Source: Poecilobothrus nobilitatus
Taxonomy: Eukaryota > Arthropoda > Insecta > Diptera > Dolichopodidae
NCBI GenBank assembly: GCA_947095535.1
Contig: OX352773.1
Span: 256,145,590-256,209,589, forward strand
Direction: 5' to 3'
DNA: 64,000 nucleotides
Shown here: piece after piece, positions 1-11,344 of the stretch
Layout of the letters: each line of letters starts with the position of its first letter
Numbering within the stretch: the first letter of the stretch is position 1
Translations under genes and position numbers: made by a program
Notes under the pieces: model-generated
What the model saw: only the letters and a program-made list of their open reading frames with translations
What the model was told of the DNA's origin: nothing
The model's database searches: none

Positions 1-430
1 TATATTTTGTAGTACTATCAATAATTTGGATTTTATGTCGGAAAAATGAGAGAGGTCGAACTGAAGTTTTCGCAAATATTGTTAAAGTTTCATAAATTAA
101 CTACATTAAACCTTCAAATGAAACACCCCTACGGGTTAAACGTTGAATCGTAATTATTATATTTAGTTATTAACTATAAAATTCTAGTTCGAGTTTAGAC
201 TTTTACTAGTTGAAAGATAAATTTTCTAACTGATGTTGAAATTTAGTAACTATGAACTAGAAAGAATTAAAATTAATATTATTATCATTTTTTTAATCAT
301 TTTCTGTAAGCTTCAGTATTTAATTCATTGGTAATAATATAAAAAGCTGTTAGACTTGCCAAATAACTGAAGAAAAGAATTGTCCGAAACATGTTATCGT
401 AAACGTAACTTTAACTCTTTTTTCTTTTAA
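1..430. other. AT-rich non-coding stretch
   Basis: No open frame, RNA gene or recognisable repeat is seen. The sequence is A/T-biased with short T runs. Confidence 0.6.
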
Positions 431-705
431 ATATGTTTTAGCATATTTTTCAAAATGTTTTTTTTTTTAAATTAACTTATAAGATTTATAGTGTCCGTCT
501 GTATGTCCGTTTGTATATATCTGTCTGTTCATAAAATTTCTACATCGAACCAATGGTAACCTTACTAAAAAAATTATTGTTATCGAACATGCAGTCCCAT
601 CCATTACGGAGCTCTACAGCTCTTAAAAGTTGGAAAAATCACTATGCTTAAATGCTGCTGTATCTCAATTTTATATTTCAAGTAAAGCTTTTTTTGTATC
701 TAAAT
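430..705 (-). mobile_element. Degraded Helitron-like fragment, family F
   Basis: The segment holds a decayed GTCY track (gtccgtctgtatgtccgtttg near 495) followed by a CCATCCATTACGGAGCT block near 598. That block matches the 'CCCACCCGTTATGGAGCT' block of the copy near 35.8 kb and the reverse complement of the copy at 23.4 kb. Both ends are eroded, so the limits are approximate. It is a minus-strand relative of the better copy at 23.0-23.7 kb. Confidence 0.5.
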
Positions 706-1257
706 TTATCTCAACCTTGAAGGAGTTAATTTTATAATAAATTTTTATCATAATGTGTTTTTTGTAATATAAAATATAGGTATTTTTTATTTTATAGGTA
801 TTATTTATTTTGCTTTCTCAAATTCATATACGTATAGTTTGAATTTGGATCTAAAATTTAGAATTTTCTTTTGTGTCACAACTTGACAGTGTAAAACATT
901 TGAAAATTTTTTAATTGATTTAATTTCTTGTGTAGACTATAGGTTTAGTACCTGTATCTATAGTTTATTTTCTAAACAATTAATTTTATTTTTATTATAT
1001 AATTTTATTAAATATAGAGTTATGTAAATATTATGTATATGTTAATGAATATTAATATACATATTAGTAGGATATGAGTATATAATATATAAATTTGTGT
1101 TCATACATACTAGGGTTATAGATCATATGCGCAACTAAGCAAGCATTATCTGATTGTGTGATATTATTTTGATCGTAACTAAAAACAAATAAATTAACTG
1201 ACTATCTATAAAAAAAAACCTTGGTTTCTTTAACGGGAGACTGTCCGATTAGCGAAC
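706..1257. other. AT-rich non-coding stretch
   Basis: Long A/T-biased DNA with TATA-rich runs near 1010-1100. I see no gene or repeat structure. Confidence 0.55.
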
Positions 1258-1333
1258 ATGTCAGAAGGTAACGACTTCCCTTATATGACTACTGCAGAAG
1301 CTGCAATATTAAGAGAAAGAGTAATATATCTTT
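1258..1333 (+). other. Candidate short coding exon, unidentified
   Basis: An ATG at 1258 in a reasonable context (gcgaacATG) opens a short frame reading MSEGNDFPYMTTAEAAILRE and a few more codons before a weak GT donor-like site (AAAGA|GTAATA) near 1320-1327. Base composition is clearly less A/T-biased than the flanks from about 1222. The frame ends in a stop around 1345 if unspliced. I do not recognise the peptide. It could be a first coding exon of a host gene with a very large downstream intron, or debris of a mobile element; the donor is poor, so confidence is low. Confidence 0.22.
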
Positions 1334-1578
1334 TACCTATTTTATGATTGTAAGGCTTTTGTTTTAGAAAGAATCAAGTTTTTGGGTAAAATCTGTTTGA
1401 AGAACCTTTTCCTTTTATGGGAGATGGATTTAATCGATCTACAACGTTTTGTAATAAGGTCTAAATAGTTTAATTATTAGGTAAACTGATCCAAGGTGGC
1501 ACAACTGATTTAAACTGGCCTAACTGGGTATGTGCAGTTCTTTCTACCTACCTATACCTACGTACGTTTTGTTTTTTT

Positions 1579-2029
1579 TACAAGGGACGGTGAAAAACAC
1601 CAAAAGGCACACAAAGGAACTGTACGAGGTTCCTCTGAGTAGTGTTGGACTCTAACCAACCAAAAGCATCCCCTTTAAAACCAAACTTTAGGATGGGTCC
1701 TTCAATACATAATAATATAATGTACAGCTTGGTTGGTTTTGGGGAAAAGGATGAGGGAAGGATTTCTTGGGAAATTGGATTTACGATAATTGGTATTATG
1801 GAGGATGAAGGGAAAAATTTGGATAGTTATTTTGAAGAAGGATGTTAATGTTGGTCTTGAATTTCGTTATATCCTAAACAAATGAATTACCAACTTTTGG
1901 GAACACTTGTGCAGGCATAAGGTTCCATAAACATGGCGTGCGCATGACAAACGCATTTCCGGATGCTGTGTTGTGCCATCTTTACAGTTTGATAGTGTAG
2001 GGGTGGGCATCTGTTGCGCTCCTCGTTTC
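1579..2029 (-). pseudogene. Jockey-like LINE ORF2 C-terminus and 3' UTR, relic
   Basis: Read on the minus strand from about 2029, the sequence gives the C-terminal tail of a non-LTR retrotransposon reverse-transcriptase polyprotein: an HPYTIKL motif, then LWNLMPAQVFPKVGNSFV, a stop replacing one codon, DITKFKTNINILLQNNYP and a terminal stop near 1800. A 3' UTR follows, with the TTGGTTGG...CACTAC...TTTTTCACCGTCCC pattern ending near 1579. The LW-N-x-(I/L/M)-P block followed by a K-F-K basic helix is typical of Jockey-superfamily ORF2 ends. The copy is 5'-truncated, with only the last 80 or so codons left. Five more relics of the same family lie in the window (7.6, 16.3, 29.4, 39.5 and 55 kb). 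Confidence 0.72.
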
Positions 2030-3076
2030 ACGTTGGAAAACTTAAGGATTTTTAAATGTTTTGATATTCAATAAATTTTTAAGTCATATATGTAAAAGCA
2101 AACATCCAAGAAGATTATGACTTTGGGAACCATTTAAAGATACTAGATACATAATTTTGTAAAATATTAGATTGTAAATAAATCTGTTTGTAATGCGATA
2201 TAAAAAAAAATTTACTTGGGCAGGTGCAGATGAATAGCAAAACTAAACTATATTTATATCGTACATATTTAAACTAATTGAGAAGCTTTGAGTCGAATGC
2301 ATAAAACTGAGCTTAAAATCACATTTCACTTATTCAAACAAAATCTAAACTTTGAACTTGTAGTTTTTATTTGAAAAAGTGAAATTTCTAATCTAATACT
2401 TGTATAATTACTCAGAATTAAATTAATTAAATAGAAATTTCCTTTGTTTAATACATATAATTCCTCACAATCATACAAAAGAAAAAATAACAAGTGAACT
2501 TCAAAATAAAATAAAAATTTCCAATAAATTCATTATTAATGTTAATAATGTTTCTGTAAAATTTTCAGATTTTAATACTGAAGAATTTCTGAATGCTTAA
2601 GAATTTTTTTTTTTAAACATTATACAAATGTATAAATTGAATAAAAAAATAAAATATACATATATACCTATATTTAAATCTATAAAAATATGATAAATAT
2701 GTAAATGTTACATTTTATTTTTAATATAAAAAAATAATTAAGGTATGGTGAATTTAGACTCTTCAGTATATTAAATTTTTCAAATGATATCGATACAAGA
2801 ATGAAAGACGTCTTTAATAGCAATATTTTTTATAATTTTTATTTTTTTATTTTTAATGATGCATGAAAGAAAATTCTTTTAAACTTTCTAGACAAATTAA
2901 AAAAAGAAAACAAAACTTTTTTCTTTTAATTTTCATTCAAAATTTTAGATATAAAAATCCTTAAATACCTTAGATTTAAAAGTCTATAATAAAGAAAAAA
3001 ACAAAAATAAACCAAAAATCAATATTTCAGTTCTTTTTAGCGAATAAAAAATTTATTTTAATTAATATATGAATGA
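2030..3076. other. AT-rich non-coding stretch
   Basis: Over 1 kb of A/T-biased sequence with A and T homopolymers. No coding, RNA or repeat signal is seen. Confidence 0.6.
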
Positions 3077-4589
3077 ACGAGGAAGAATACAGTTACCTTT
3101 GTCAACTCTTAGATACCCGTACGAACCATTAGTATGTTCAAAGCCTGTCACTCTGCTTACAATATTATTTTTTTAATATTTTAGTATTTTAAAATAATTT
3201 GGATGAATTTTATAATTTCTAGAACTATTCTACATATATTCAAACTATATGTTTATATGTACATTCTTCAAAAGCATATTCTAACCTTCCACATAACGAT
3301 TATCAATCCAAAACTTTTTCAAATATTCTATAGTAATACTAAGCGGTAAATGTATATTAAATTTACATAGTACAAAATAATAAATATAATTTTAAATATT
3401 ATATTATATTATATTTAAATATTCCATTGACAGAATAATTTCTTATAAGTACAATAAAATATATATATGTATGTAAATACGGCGCTATATAATATACATA
3501 TATACTCTTATCATTCATTCACTAGTGACATATACGATATGTAAATAAACATGATATTATATAAGTATGTATGTATAACAATATCATATAAATAAAAATT
3601 CTTCAAGCAACCGTTATGTTGTTTATTTATTTACATTTTTTTGTACTACGCATTATATCCTCAACAATTTCAAATTATCGATAAAACAAATGCAAAAAAT
3701 TTGTTGAAGAAATTTGTTAGAAAATTTGAAAAAATCAAGTAACACTTTCGTCAATTATAAAGTAACCTTATATTATTAAAAAAAGTTGTTAACAGAAATA
3801 AGAGTATAATGTTGAAGCTTCAATTTTTGTGTATTACTTCAAAAAAATTGTAACAGGTGTTCAAGTTACAGGTGTTTAAAAATAGGAAATTTTCAGTTTT
3901 TGACCCCTTACAGCTCCTAAATGGGGTGTGATAAAAAAAATTTCAAGTTTCCAACTTAAACCGTTTAGAAGATAGAAGGGTTAAAGGATTTTGCAAAATT
4001 TGAGTTTCGCATAACGGTAAATTAAGACACCGTATGCCACAAATACATATTTATTGTATATATACTTTTAAAGCTTATAAAAGCAGTAATCGTTTGTCGT
4101 TTTCAGAATGAAGATATACCTTATACAACTTGTGCTATAACAATTTAAATATAGAGCTTTTTTGAACCTTTGGGGAGCTGTAGCTCCGTAACAGGTGGGG
4201 CTACAAAAAAAAGTTATTAAAAATAAAATTAATATTTTTGTGAGATCTATCCGCAGTTAATATTTCATAGCTCTATATCAAAAAAAATGTGGGGATCTAA
4301 AAGTTAGGTGTTCGAGAGCTACCCTAAGTTTTGGTCCAAACTCAACCAAAAAAATAGGGAACCTACAAATTATTCCCAGAATATTTTGTGTAAATTTCAA
4401 GATTCTAGCTTTCTTAGTTTTTGAGTTAGCGTGCTGACGGACGGACGGACGGACGGACATGGCTCAAACGTCTTAGAATTTTTTCCTGATCCGATCCATA
4501 CCTTTGAAGGTATATCTAGCTCGCTTATTTCGAGGTGTTACAAACGGAGGAGTAATTTTATTATACGCGATCCTATCGTACGGGTATAA
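3077..4589 (+). mobile_element. Helitron-like non-autonomous element, family A copy 1
   Basis: A 1.5 kb repeat found four times in the window (also 9.5, 50.6 and 52.7 kb). It begins ACGAGGAAGAATACAGTT. Near the 5' end it carries ATACCCGTACGA (3113-3124), whose exact reverse complement TCGTACGGGTAT sits at the 3' end (4576-4587). The last 30 bases also form a terminal hairpin with TTATACgCG and CGGGTATAA arms, here with one arm mismatch. A (GGAC)5 microsatellite lies near 4436-4459. No transposase or long frame exists. Subterminal inverted repeats plus a 3' hairpin and a GTCY core are the layout described for DINE-1/mini-me elements of Diptera, which are non-autonomous Helitron relatives. Class assignment is by architecture, not by sequence search. 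Confidence 0.8.
4436..4459 (+). repeat. (GGAC)n microsatellite inside family A copy 1
   Basis: GAC plus five GGAC units, followed by ATGGCTCAAA. The same array sits at the same place in every family A copy with 4, 5, 5 and 10 units, so it is part of the element and was not gained independently. Confidence 0.85.
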
Positions 4590-4790
4590 AAACTTTTTTT
4601 TTTTTATAATAACTATTTTATCTTTTTAAACTTTTTTAATAATAATTTCATAAATTCTGTAAGTTTGAATTAAAGTTTGAGAATAATTTTCCAATTCATT
4701 GTTTTTATTCACATTTTGATATCTAAAAACATTGATAAAAATTAAAATAAAAACTGATAACTAAATAATAACTGATATTTAAGAGATAAA

Positions 4791-6832
4791 AACAAGTAAA
4801 TGTAACAGTAAGTCGATGCAACCGACTTATTAATACCCTACACCTGAATAATTCGAATTAAATTAAAGGAAATTTTAATTAAATCCATAAGTGTTTTTGG
4901 CAGCTGCTTGAACTTCTTCCCTTTTCTGTCTTATTCAACTCGAATTTTAATAACGTAAAACAGGCATCCGATTGGGATATGCTTGACACCCTTGTATAAA
5001 ATTTTAAGTTTCTATCTTAATTATTTTCGAAGATTGGTAGTCCTTGGGAGGTTTGTGTCAGCTACCCGAATTGCCACTCCAATTCATCGAATCCATCTCA
5101 GGAACATAAAGAAAACTTGCCAGAACACCATTCTATTAAATTTAAAGGTTCTACTTTTGTTGGTTTTGGAGATATGCTCGTTGCTCTTGTGCTCGTCCGG
5201 AAGTTTCCAAGATTTGAACCCATGGACCAAATCCTCTTAAATTTCAGAGACATAAATCATACATGAAAGAACACATTCTGCCAAAAGTAAAGGTTATATC
5301 TTTATTGGTTTTGGAGATAATCTCATTTGCTCTGGTGCTCGTTCGGAAGCTTCCAAATCCAAACCCATAGACCAAATCCTCTTAAATTTCAGATGCCTAA
5401 ATCATACATGAAAGAATACCATTCTGCCAAAAATAAAGGTTATATCTTTATTGGTTTTGGAGATAATCTCATTTGCTCTGGGGCTCGTTCGGAAGCTTCC
5501 AAAACCAAACCCATGGACCAAATCCTCTTAAATTTCAGAGACATAAATCAAACACGAAAGAACAACATTGTACCAAATTCAAAGGTTCTACCTTTGTTCG
5601 TATTGGATATAATCTCATTTGCTCTGCGGCTCGTTCGGAAGCTTCCAAAATTCGAATCCACGGTTCAAATTCTTTCAAATTTAAACCCATGGCCAAATCC
5701 TCTGAAATTTCAGAGACCTAAATCAAACATGAAAAAACACCATTCGGCCAAATTTAAAGGTTATATATTTGTTGTTTTTGGAGATAATCTCATTTGCTCT
5801 GGGGCTCGTTCGGAAGCTTCCAAAATCCAAACCCATGGACCACATCCTCTTAAATTTTAGAGACATAAATCAAACTGGAAGAAACATCATTATAAAAAAT
5901 TTAAAGGTTCTATCTTTATTGGTTTTGGAGATAATCTCGTTTGCTCTGGGGCTCGTTCGGAAGCTTCCAAAACCCGAACCCATGGACCAAATCTTCTCAC
6001 ATTTCAGAGACTTGAATAAAATATGAAAGAACACCACCCTGCCAAATTTAAAGGTTATATCTTTGTTGGTTTTGGAGATAATCTCATTTGCTCTGGTGCT
6101 TGTTCGGAAGCTTCCAAATCCAAACCCATGGACCAAATCCTCTTAAATTTCAGAGGCCTAAATCATACATGAAGGAACACCATTCTGCCAAATTTAAAGG
6201 TTATATCTTTATTGGTTTTGGAGATAATCTCATTTGCTCTGGGGCTCGTTCGGAAGCTTCCAAATCCAAACCCATGGACCAAATCCTCTTAAATTTCAGA
6301 GACATAAATCGAACGGGAAGGAACATCATTGTACAACATTTCTATCGTTCAAAGGTTCTATCTTTGTTGGTTTTGGAGATAATCTCATTTGCTCTGGTGC
6401 TCGTTCGGAAGCTTCCAAAAACCAAACCCATGGACCAAATCCTCTTAAATTTTAGAGACATAAATCGAATGGGAAGAAACATCATTGTACAAAATTTGAA
6501 GGTTCTATCTTTCTTGCTTTTGGAGATAATCTCGTTTGCTCCGGAATCATTCGGAACCTTCCAGAATCCGAACCCATGGACGGGTTTTGTCCAGATTCGA
6601 ACTTAGCCTTTCTTTCGTAATTAGTAACCTACTATATAAATTTCATCAAGATAGCATCATTATTTTTTGAGTTATCGTGCGTACGGACGGACGGACGGAC
6701 ATCGCTAAATCGACTCCGGCGGTGATCCTGATTCAGAATATATATACATGTCTATAACTAACTCGCTTCCTTTTGGTGGTTACAAATACCATACCAAAGT
6801 TAATATACCCTATACTTTAGGTGTAGGGTATA
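4791..6832 (+). mobile_element. Helitron-like element with internal tandem repeats, family E copy 1
   Basis: A 2.04 kb element beginning near AACAAGTAAATGTAACAGT. Its 5' TACCCTACACCT (about 4834-4845) is the exact inverted partner of AGGTGTAGGGTA near its 3' end. The 3' end forms a hairpin with arms TATACCCTA (6804-6812) and TAGGGTATA (6824-6832). A GGAC array lies near 6683-6699. The middle is a tandem array. The combination of DINE-like ends and central tandem repeats of about 150 bp resembles the published DINE-TR1 Helitrons of Drosophila; this match is by structure. Other copies are at 14.8 and 34.4 kb, both inverted. Confidence 0.78.
5050..6600 (+). repeat. Tandem array of about ten 146-147 bp monomers
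   Basis: The landmark GTTCGGAAGCTTCC (or a close variant) recurs at 5195, 5341, 5487, 5633, 5808, 5955, 6102, 6248, 6403 and about 6549. Eight-odd intervals are 146-147 bp; the exceptions are 175 bp (an extra block of about 28 bp between 5633 and 5808) and 155 bp (an extra block between 6248 and 6403). Each monomer also carries CCATGGACCAAATCCTCTT and TTGGTTTTGGAGATAATCTC. Frames of up to 177 codons run through the array only because the period leaves few stops; they are not genes. The first monomer (about 5040-5190) is of a different subtype, shared with the copy at 15 kb. Confidence 0.9.
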
Positions 6833-7562
6833 ATATAGAAAATAAAGAGTTACAAGAATTATGATATTTTTCCTTTCATATCAGAAATAGAAGTTAACTA
6901 AAATATGATGCTTCTCGTCATCTAAATTATCATCAATTTTCATCAATTTATTCAATTATTTTTCATTTATTTATTTATATATTTATATTTATTTTTCATT
7001 CACACGAATTTAAAACGACTCACGAATTTGCATTCTTAAGTATTTAAATGTAAGTATTGCAGATTTTATATGAATTCTAAATATAAAAATTTAAAAAATA
7101 AAATTAAAATATATTTTGTAAAAATCATAAATGGTTATTAGTTAACTTAAAACTTTTTCTATATTTTTGTTGATAATTAATGTTTCTCGTCTTTTAAAAT
7201 TTGATGTGTACTAGAAAATTTATATAATATATCTTGTGAACATGTCAGTTACACTATAAACGCCTGCTTAATGTTATTTTAAATTAAACTATGTAATTTT
7301 ATATTTCTTTTAAGAAAAAATATTCAAAACAGTAAATTTTTCAATATCATTTCAAATATTTCTTTTAATTTTCCTTAACTGAAACAATCATAAAAGTAAT
7401 TTGGACTTAAGAGCCCATTTTAATGTTCTTTTAAATAAAGAATTTAATTTTAGTTGTAAAAAGTTTAATACAAGTAAGTATATTCGATCGTTTTTATCTC
7501 GTTATGCAAAAAAAAAAAAATGTCTAGGACTATCCCATGTTAGATAAATTGGTACTATTGGT
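6833..7562. other. AT-rich non-coding stretch
   Basis: A/T-biased sequence with ATTTATTT-type runs and an A13 tract near 7508. No gene seen. Confidence 0.6.
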
Positions 7563-7918
7563 ACTTTACAGCTTATGGAAATTCGTTTGTCATGCGCACG
7601 TCCCGTTTGTGAAACCATATACCATCACATGTGTCTCCTAAAGTTGGTAATTCATATGTGTACGATTTACTTAAGTTTAAGAAGAACATTAACATTTTTC
7701 TTCAAAATATCCCTCCAAATTTTGCTACCTATCCCCAATAATCCAAATTTCCTAATTACAATTTCCCCTGTTATCCTTCCCACCTGCCTATTCCGAAAAC
7801 CAAACTGTACATTTGTATTGTATTTTGGTTGGTTAAAGTCCAACACTACCCTGAGGAAGCACGTACAGTTACTCTGGGTGACTTTCGAGTTTTCCACCAA
7901 TCCCCGTAAAAAATAAAA
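7563..7918 (+). pseudogene. Jockey-like LINE ORF2 C-terminus and 3' UTR, relic
   Basis: On the plus strand one frame reads RL, a stop where the family has W, then NHIPSHVSPKVGNSYVYD and LLKFKKNINIFLQNIPPN to a terminal stop near 7737. The 3' UTR follows, with the TTGGTTGGTTAAAGTCCAACACTACC block and ends GTGACTTTCGAGTTTTCCACCAATCCCCG before an A-rich tail. It is the same family as the relics at 1.6 and 55 kb and is 5'-truncated. An overlapping 113-codon frame in another phase is chance. Confidence 0.72.
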
Positions 7919-7954
7919 AAATAAAAAAAAATAAATTTCTGCAGTATATTCGTT

Positions 7955-8290
7955 ATAAGAAGTAGGTATAGGAAAAGAGATGGGACATGCATACGGAACC
8001 GTTGAAATAAGTAGTGGGACTATAATGAAACAATGAATCTGCCTATAGAACACCCTCCTGCATGAGAAATTAATTGAAAGCAGTTCTACCATAGCAGATT
8101 TTACTGTTAGTATTAGTATTTAATATTATTACTTTGTATTACTATTTTCTACAGAGCCAAAGCCATTCATCAGTTACCTATACAGTATATAGTCTATGTA
8201 CCTATACAGTATTTAGTTTCTTACTGCATAAGGTAACTGGAGGAACTTTTACTGCAGCAGCAATTATTATTCATATTGGTAAAATTATCA
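7955..8290 (-). mobile_element. Family B element, decayed minus-strand copy
   Basis: Shares with the copies at 41.0 and 59.6 kb the blocks GTGGGACTATAATGAAACAATGAATCTGCC, CTCCTGCATGAGAAATTAATTGAA and CATCAGTTACCTATACAGTATATAG. A degenerate ATT-rich stretch lies in the middle. It sits directly beside the LINE relic at 7563-7918 but in opposite orientation. Confidence 0.6.
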
Positions 8291-9497
8291 GATAATGAAT
8301 CAGATGATTAAAAACATAATTTAAGTTAAAAGTTTTAGAACTTCTCACTCAATTTTTATGCCACCTGACACCAAATTGGCACCAAGAATGAAAAAAAAAT
8401 TTAGGTAGAATTAAATTGAGGCTTTAATTTTTATTTAATGCGAATTCAGCATTTAACTTAAAGTATGTTAATATTTTACTAGCACAATATCGTAGCGCAA
8501 AGGACTAAAAAAGTAAATAGATTTTTTTGCATTTATGACTGCTTTTAAGTTAAATTGAATTAATACTAATAAAAACTTCAAATAATATTTATAAAATATA
8601 GAATTAGTAAAAATATTTTTATTAAATGTTAATTAAATTTTTTATTGATCATAAAAGAAATTATTTATAAAACATACCTATACATTTTTAGATTTCATTC
8701 CATTTTCATATTGCGTCATACAAAAATTTCATTTTATTTGATTTGCTTATATTTGTATATTATGCATATTTGATATTATAATAAAATTGTGGTAAATTTA
8801 AATGAAAACAAATGAATCAGAATACAAAAATAAATAATTTAAATTCAAACCAAATGTATTTAAATTCCTAAAGTAAAAAAACAAAATTTTTAAAGTTTAA
8901 TGTTTGTACAATACAATGAAATCCTTTTAATAAACAAAAAAAAATTATAAATTTCTGTACATCGAAATTTTTTGGTATCCTTAAACAAAAATAAGGATAA
9001 TATATGACAATGATTTTGATAAGAAATGATTTCAAAATAAAAACAAAAATATAATCGGGATAATAATCAAAAATATTCAAATGAAAGGATAAATGTATGA
9101 CAATAGAAAAGCTAAGCAAAAGAAAAGTAAAAAAAAAAAAAGTAACAACAAAAAAAAAGAGAAAAAACATAAAAGAAAATTCATAACTTTTATGTGACAA
9201 AGTAATTTGAAATGGTCTGATAAAGTTTTAAATAGAATTTATTTTTCTTGAGGCTAAGTCTATATCACCATAATAATTATTCTATTTTATATTTATTTTT
9301 TTTGTGTATCTTTCTGTTTCTCATCAACACCATATCGCATTATTGTTTACTATTGAATGTGATGAAAGTGTTAAAATCAACAAAAAAAAAATTGAAAAAA
9401 TTAAAAATTGATATTATGTACCTATAGTAGTATTTTTTTAGTTTTATTTTTTCAAGCTAGAAATTCTCTTATGTTAAAAAAGAAAATTTACTAAAAA
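8291..9497. other. AT-rich non-coding stretch
   Basis: Very A/T-rich, with A tracts near 9130-9160. A 110-codon minus-strand frame here is almost only F, I, L, Y and K and is explained by base composition. Confidence 0.6.
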
Positions 9498-11060
9498 ACG
9501 AGGAAGAATACAGTTGACTTTGTCAACTCTTAGATACCCGTACGAACCGTTAGTATGTTCACAGCCTGTCACTTTGCTTACAATATTATTTTTTAAATAT
9601 TTTAGTATTTTAAAATAATTTGGGTGAATTTTATAATTTCTAGAATTATGGGTTGTACATATATTCAAACTATATGTTTATACATTCTTCTAAAGCAGAT
9701 TTTAACATAACGATTATCAATCCAAAACTTTCTCAAATATTCTATAGTACCATTTAATACTAAGCGGTAAATGTATATTAAATTTACTTAGTACAAAATA
9801 GTAAATATAATTTTAAATATTAAATTATATTATATTTAAATATTCCATTGACAAAATAATTTCTTATAAGTACAATGAAATACATATATGTATGTAAATA
9901 CGGCGCTATATAATATACATCTATACTCTTATCATTCATTCACTAGTGACATATACGATATGTAAATAAACATGATATTATATAAGTATGTATATGTATC
10001 AATATCATATAAATAAAAATTCTTAAAGCAACCGTTATGTTGTTTATTTAATTACATTTTTTTGTACTACGCATTATATCCTCAACAATTTCAAATTATC
10101 GAGTAAAACAAAATGGAAAAAATTCGTTAAAGAAATTTGTTAGAAAATTTGAAAAAATCAAGTAACACTTTCGTCAATTATAAAGTAACCCTATATTATT
10201 AAAAAAAGTTGTTAACAGAAATAAAAGTATAATGTTGAAGCTTTAATTTTTGTGTATTACTTCAAAAAAATTTTAACAGGTGTTCAAGTTACAGCTGTTT
10301 AAAAATAGGAAATTTTCAGTTTTTGACCCCTTACAGCTCCTAAACGGGGGGTGATACAAAAAAAATTTCTGATACTCATACTAATTTTCAAAGATCTAAC
10401 TTCTGTCAAAATTTCAAGTTTCCAACTTTAACCGTTTAGAAGATAGAAGGGTTAAAGAATTTTGCAAAATTTGAGTTTCGCATAACGGTAAATTAAGACA
10501 CCGTATGCCACAAATATATATTTATTGTATATATACTTTTAAAGCTAATGAAAGTCGTAATCGTTTGGCGTTTTCAAAATGAAGATATACCTTATATAAC
10601 TTGTGCTATAAAAATTTAAATATAGAGCTTTTTTGAACCTTTCGGGAGCTGTAGCTCCGTAACGGGTGGGGCTACAAAAAAAAGTTATTAAAAATAAAAT
10701 TAATATTTTTGTGAGATCTATCAGTAGTTAAAATTTCATAGCTCTATTTCAAAAAAAATGTGGGGATCTAAAAGTTAGTGTTCGAGAGCTACCTTAAGGT
10801 TTGGTCCAAACTCAACCAAAAAAAATAGGGAACCTACAAATTACTCCAAGAATATTTTGTGTAAATTTCAAGATTCTAGCTTTCTTAGTTTTTGAGTTAG
10901 CGTGCTGACGGACGGACGGACGGACGGACATGGCTCAAAAGTCTTAGAATTTTTTTCTGATCCGATCCATACCTTTGAAGGTATATCTAGCTCGCTTATT
11001 TCGAGGTGTTACAAACGGAGGAGTAATTTTATTATACCCGATCCTATCGTACGGGTATAA
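9498..11060 (+). mobile_element. Helitron-like non-autonomous element, family A copy 2
   Basis: Full-length 1.56 kb copy, collinear with the one at 3.1 kb. It starts ACGAGGAAGAATACAGTT, carries ATACCCGTACGA near its 5' end and ends with CGTACGGGTATAA. Unlike copy 1 it has an intact terminal hairpin arm (TTATACCCGATCC) and retains about 50 bases near 10365-10410 (CATACTAATTTTCAAAGATC and around) that copy 1 lacks. The microsatellite is (GGAC)5. No coding capacity. Confidence 0.82.
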
Positions 11061-11344
11061 AAATTACTTTGAAATTAATGCAGAGTCTGATTTATTGTGC
11101 AAAATAAAAATAATTTTTTATGTAAATCATGAATAAATATTAATTATAAATTATTTGTTTTTTTTTTTTTTTCATCTCAATTTTAATATTGTTGATTAAT
11201 AAAGTTTGTTATAATTTTGAAAAATGATGATTTCTTTTCGTTTATATTAAAATTCATAATAAAAATCGAAATATTCTGAATTATTAATGAAAAAACAATG
11301 AAAAACGAAAGAAAAAAAAATTGAAAATTGGAAATAATAAAAAA

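Noticed and set aside
5327..5860. Open frames of up to 177 codons on both strands at 5.0-6.6 kb
   Set aside because: They run through a 146 bp tandem array; every monomer opens similar frames in several phases on both strands, so the openness comes from repetition.
5195..6560. CRISPR array
   Set aside because: Repeats are directly abutting 146 bp monomers without unique spacers, in a eukaryotic transposon context.
7667..8092. 141-codon minus-strand frame
   Set aside because: It spans the junction of a LINE 3' UTR and an inverted family B tail and is antisense to the recognisable LINE frame.
8868..9200. 110-codon minus-strand frame with hydrophobic runs that look like membrane segments
   Set aside because: The F/I/L runs come from T-rich codons over poly-A tracts; no family features.
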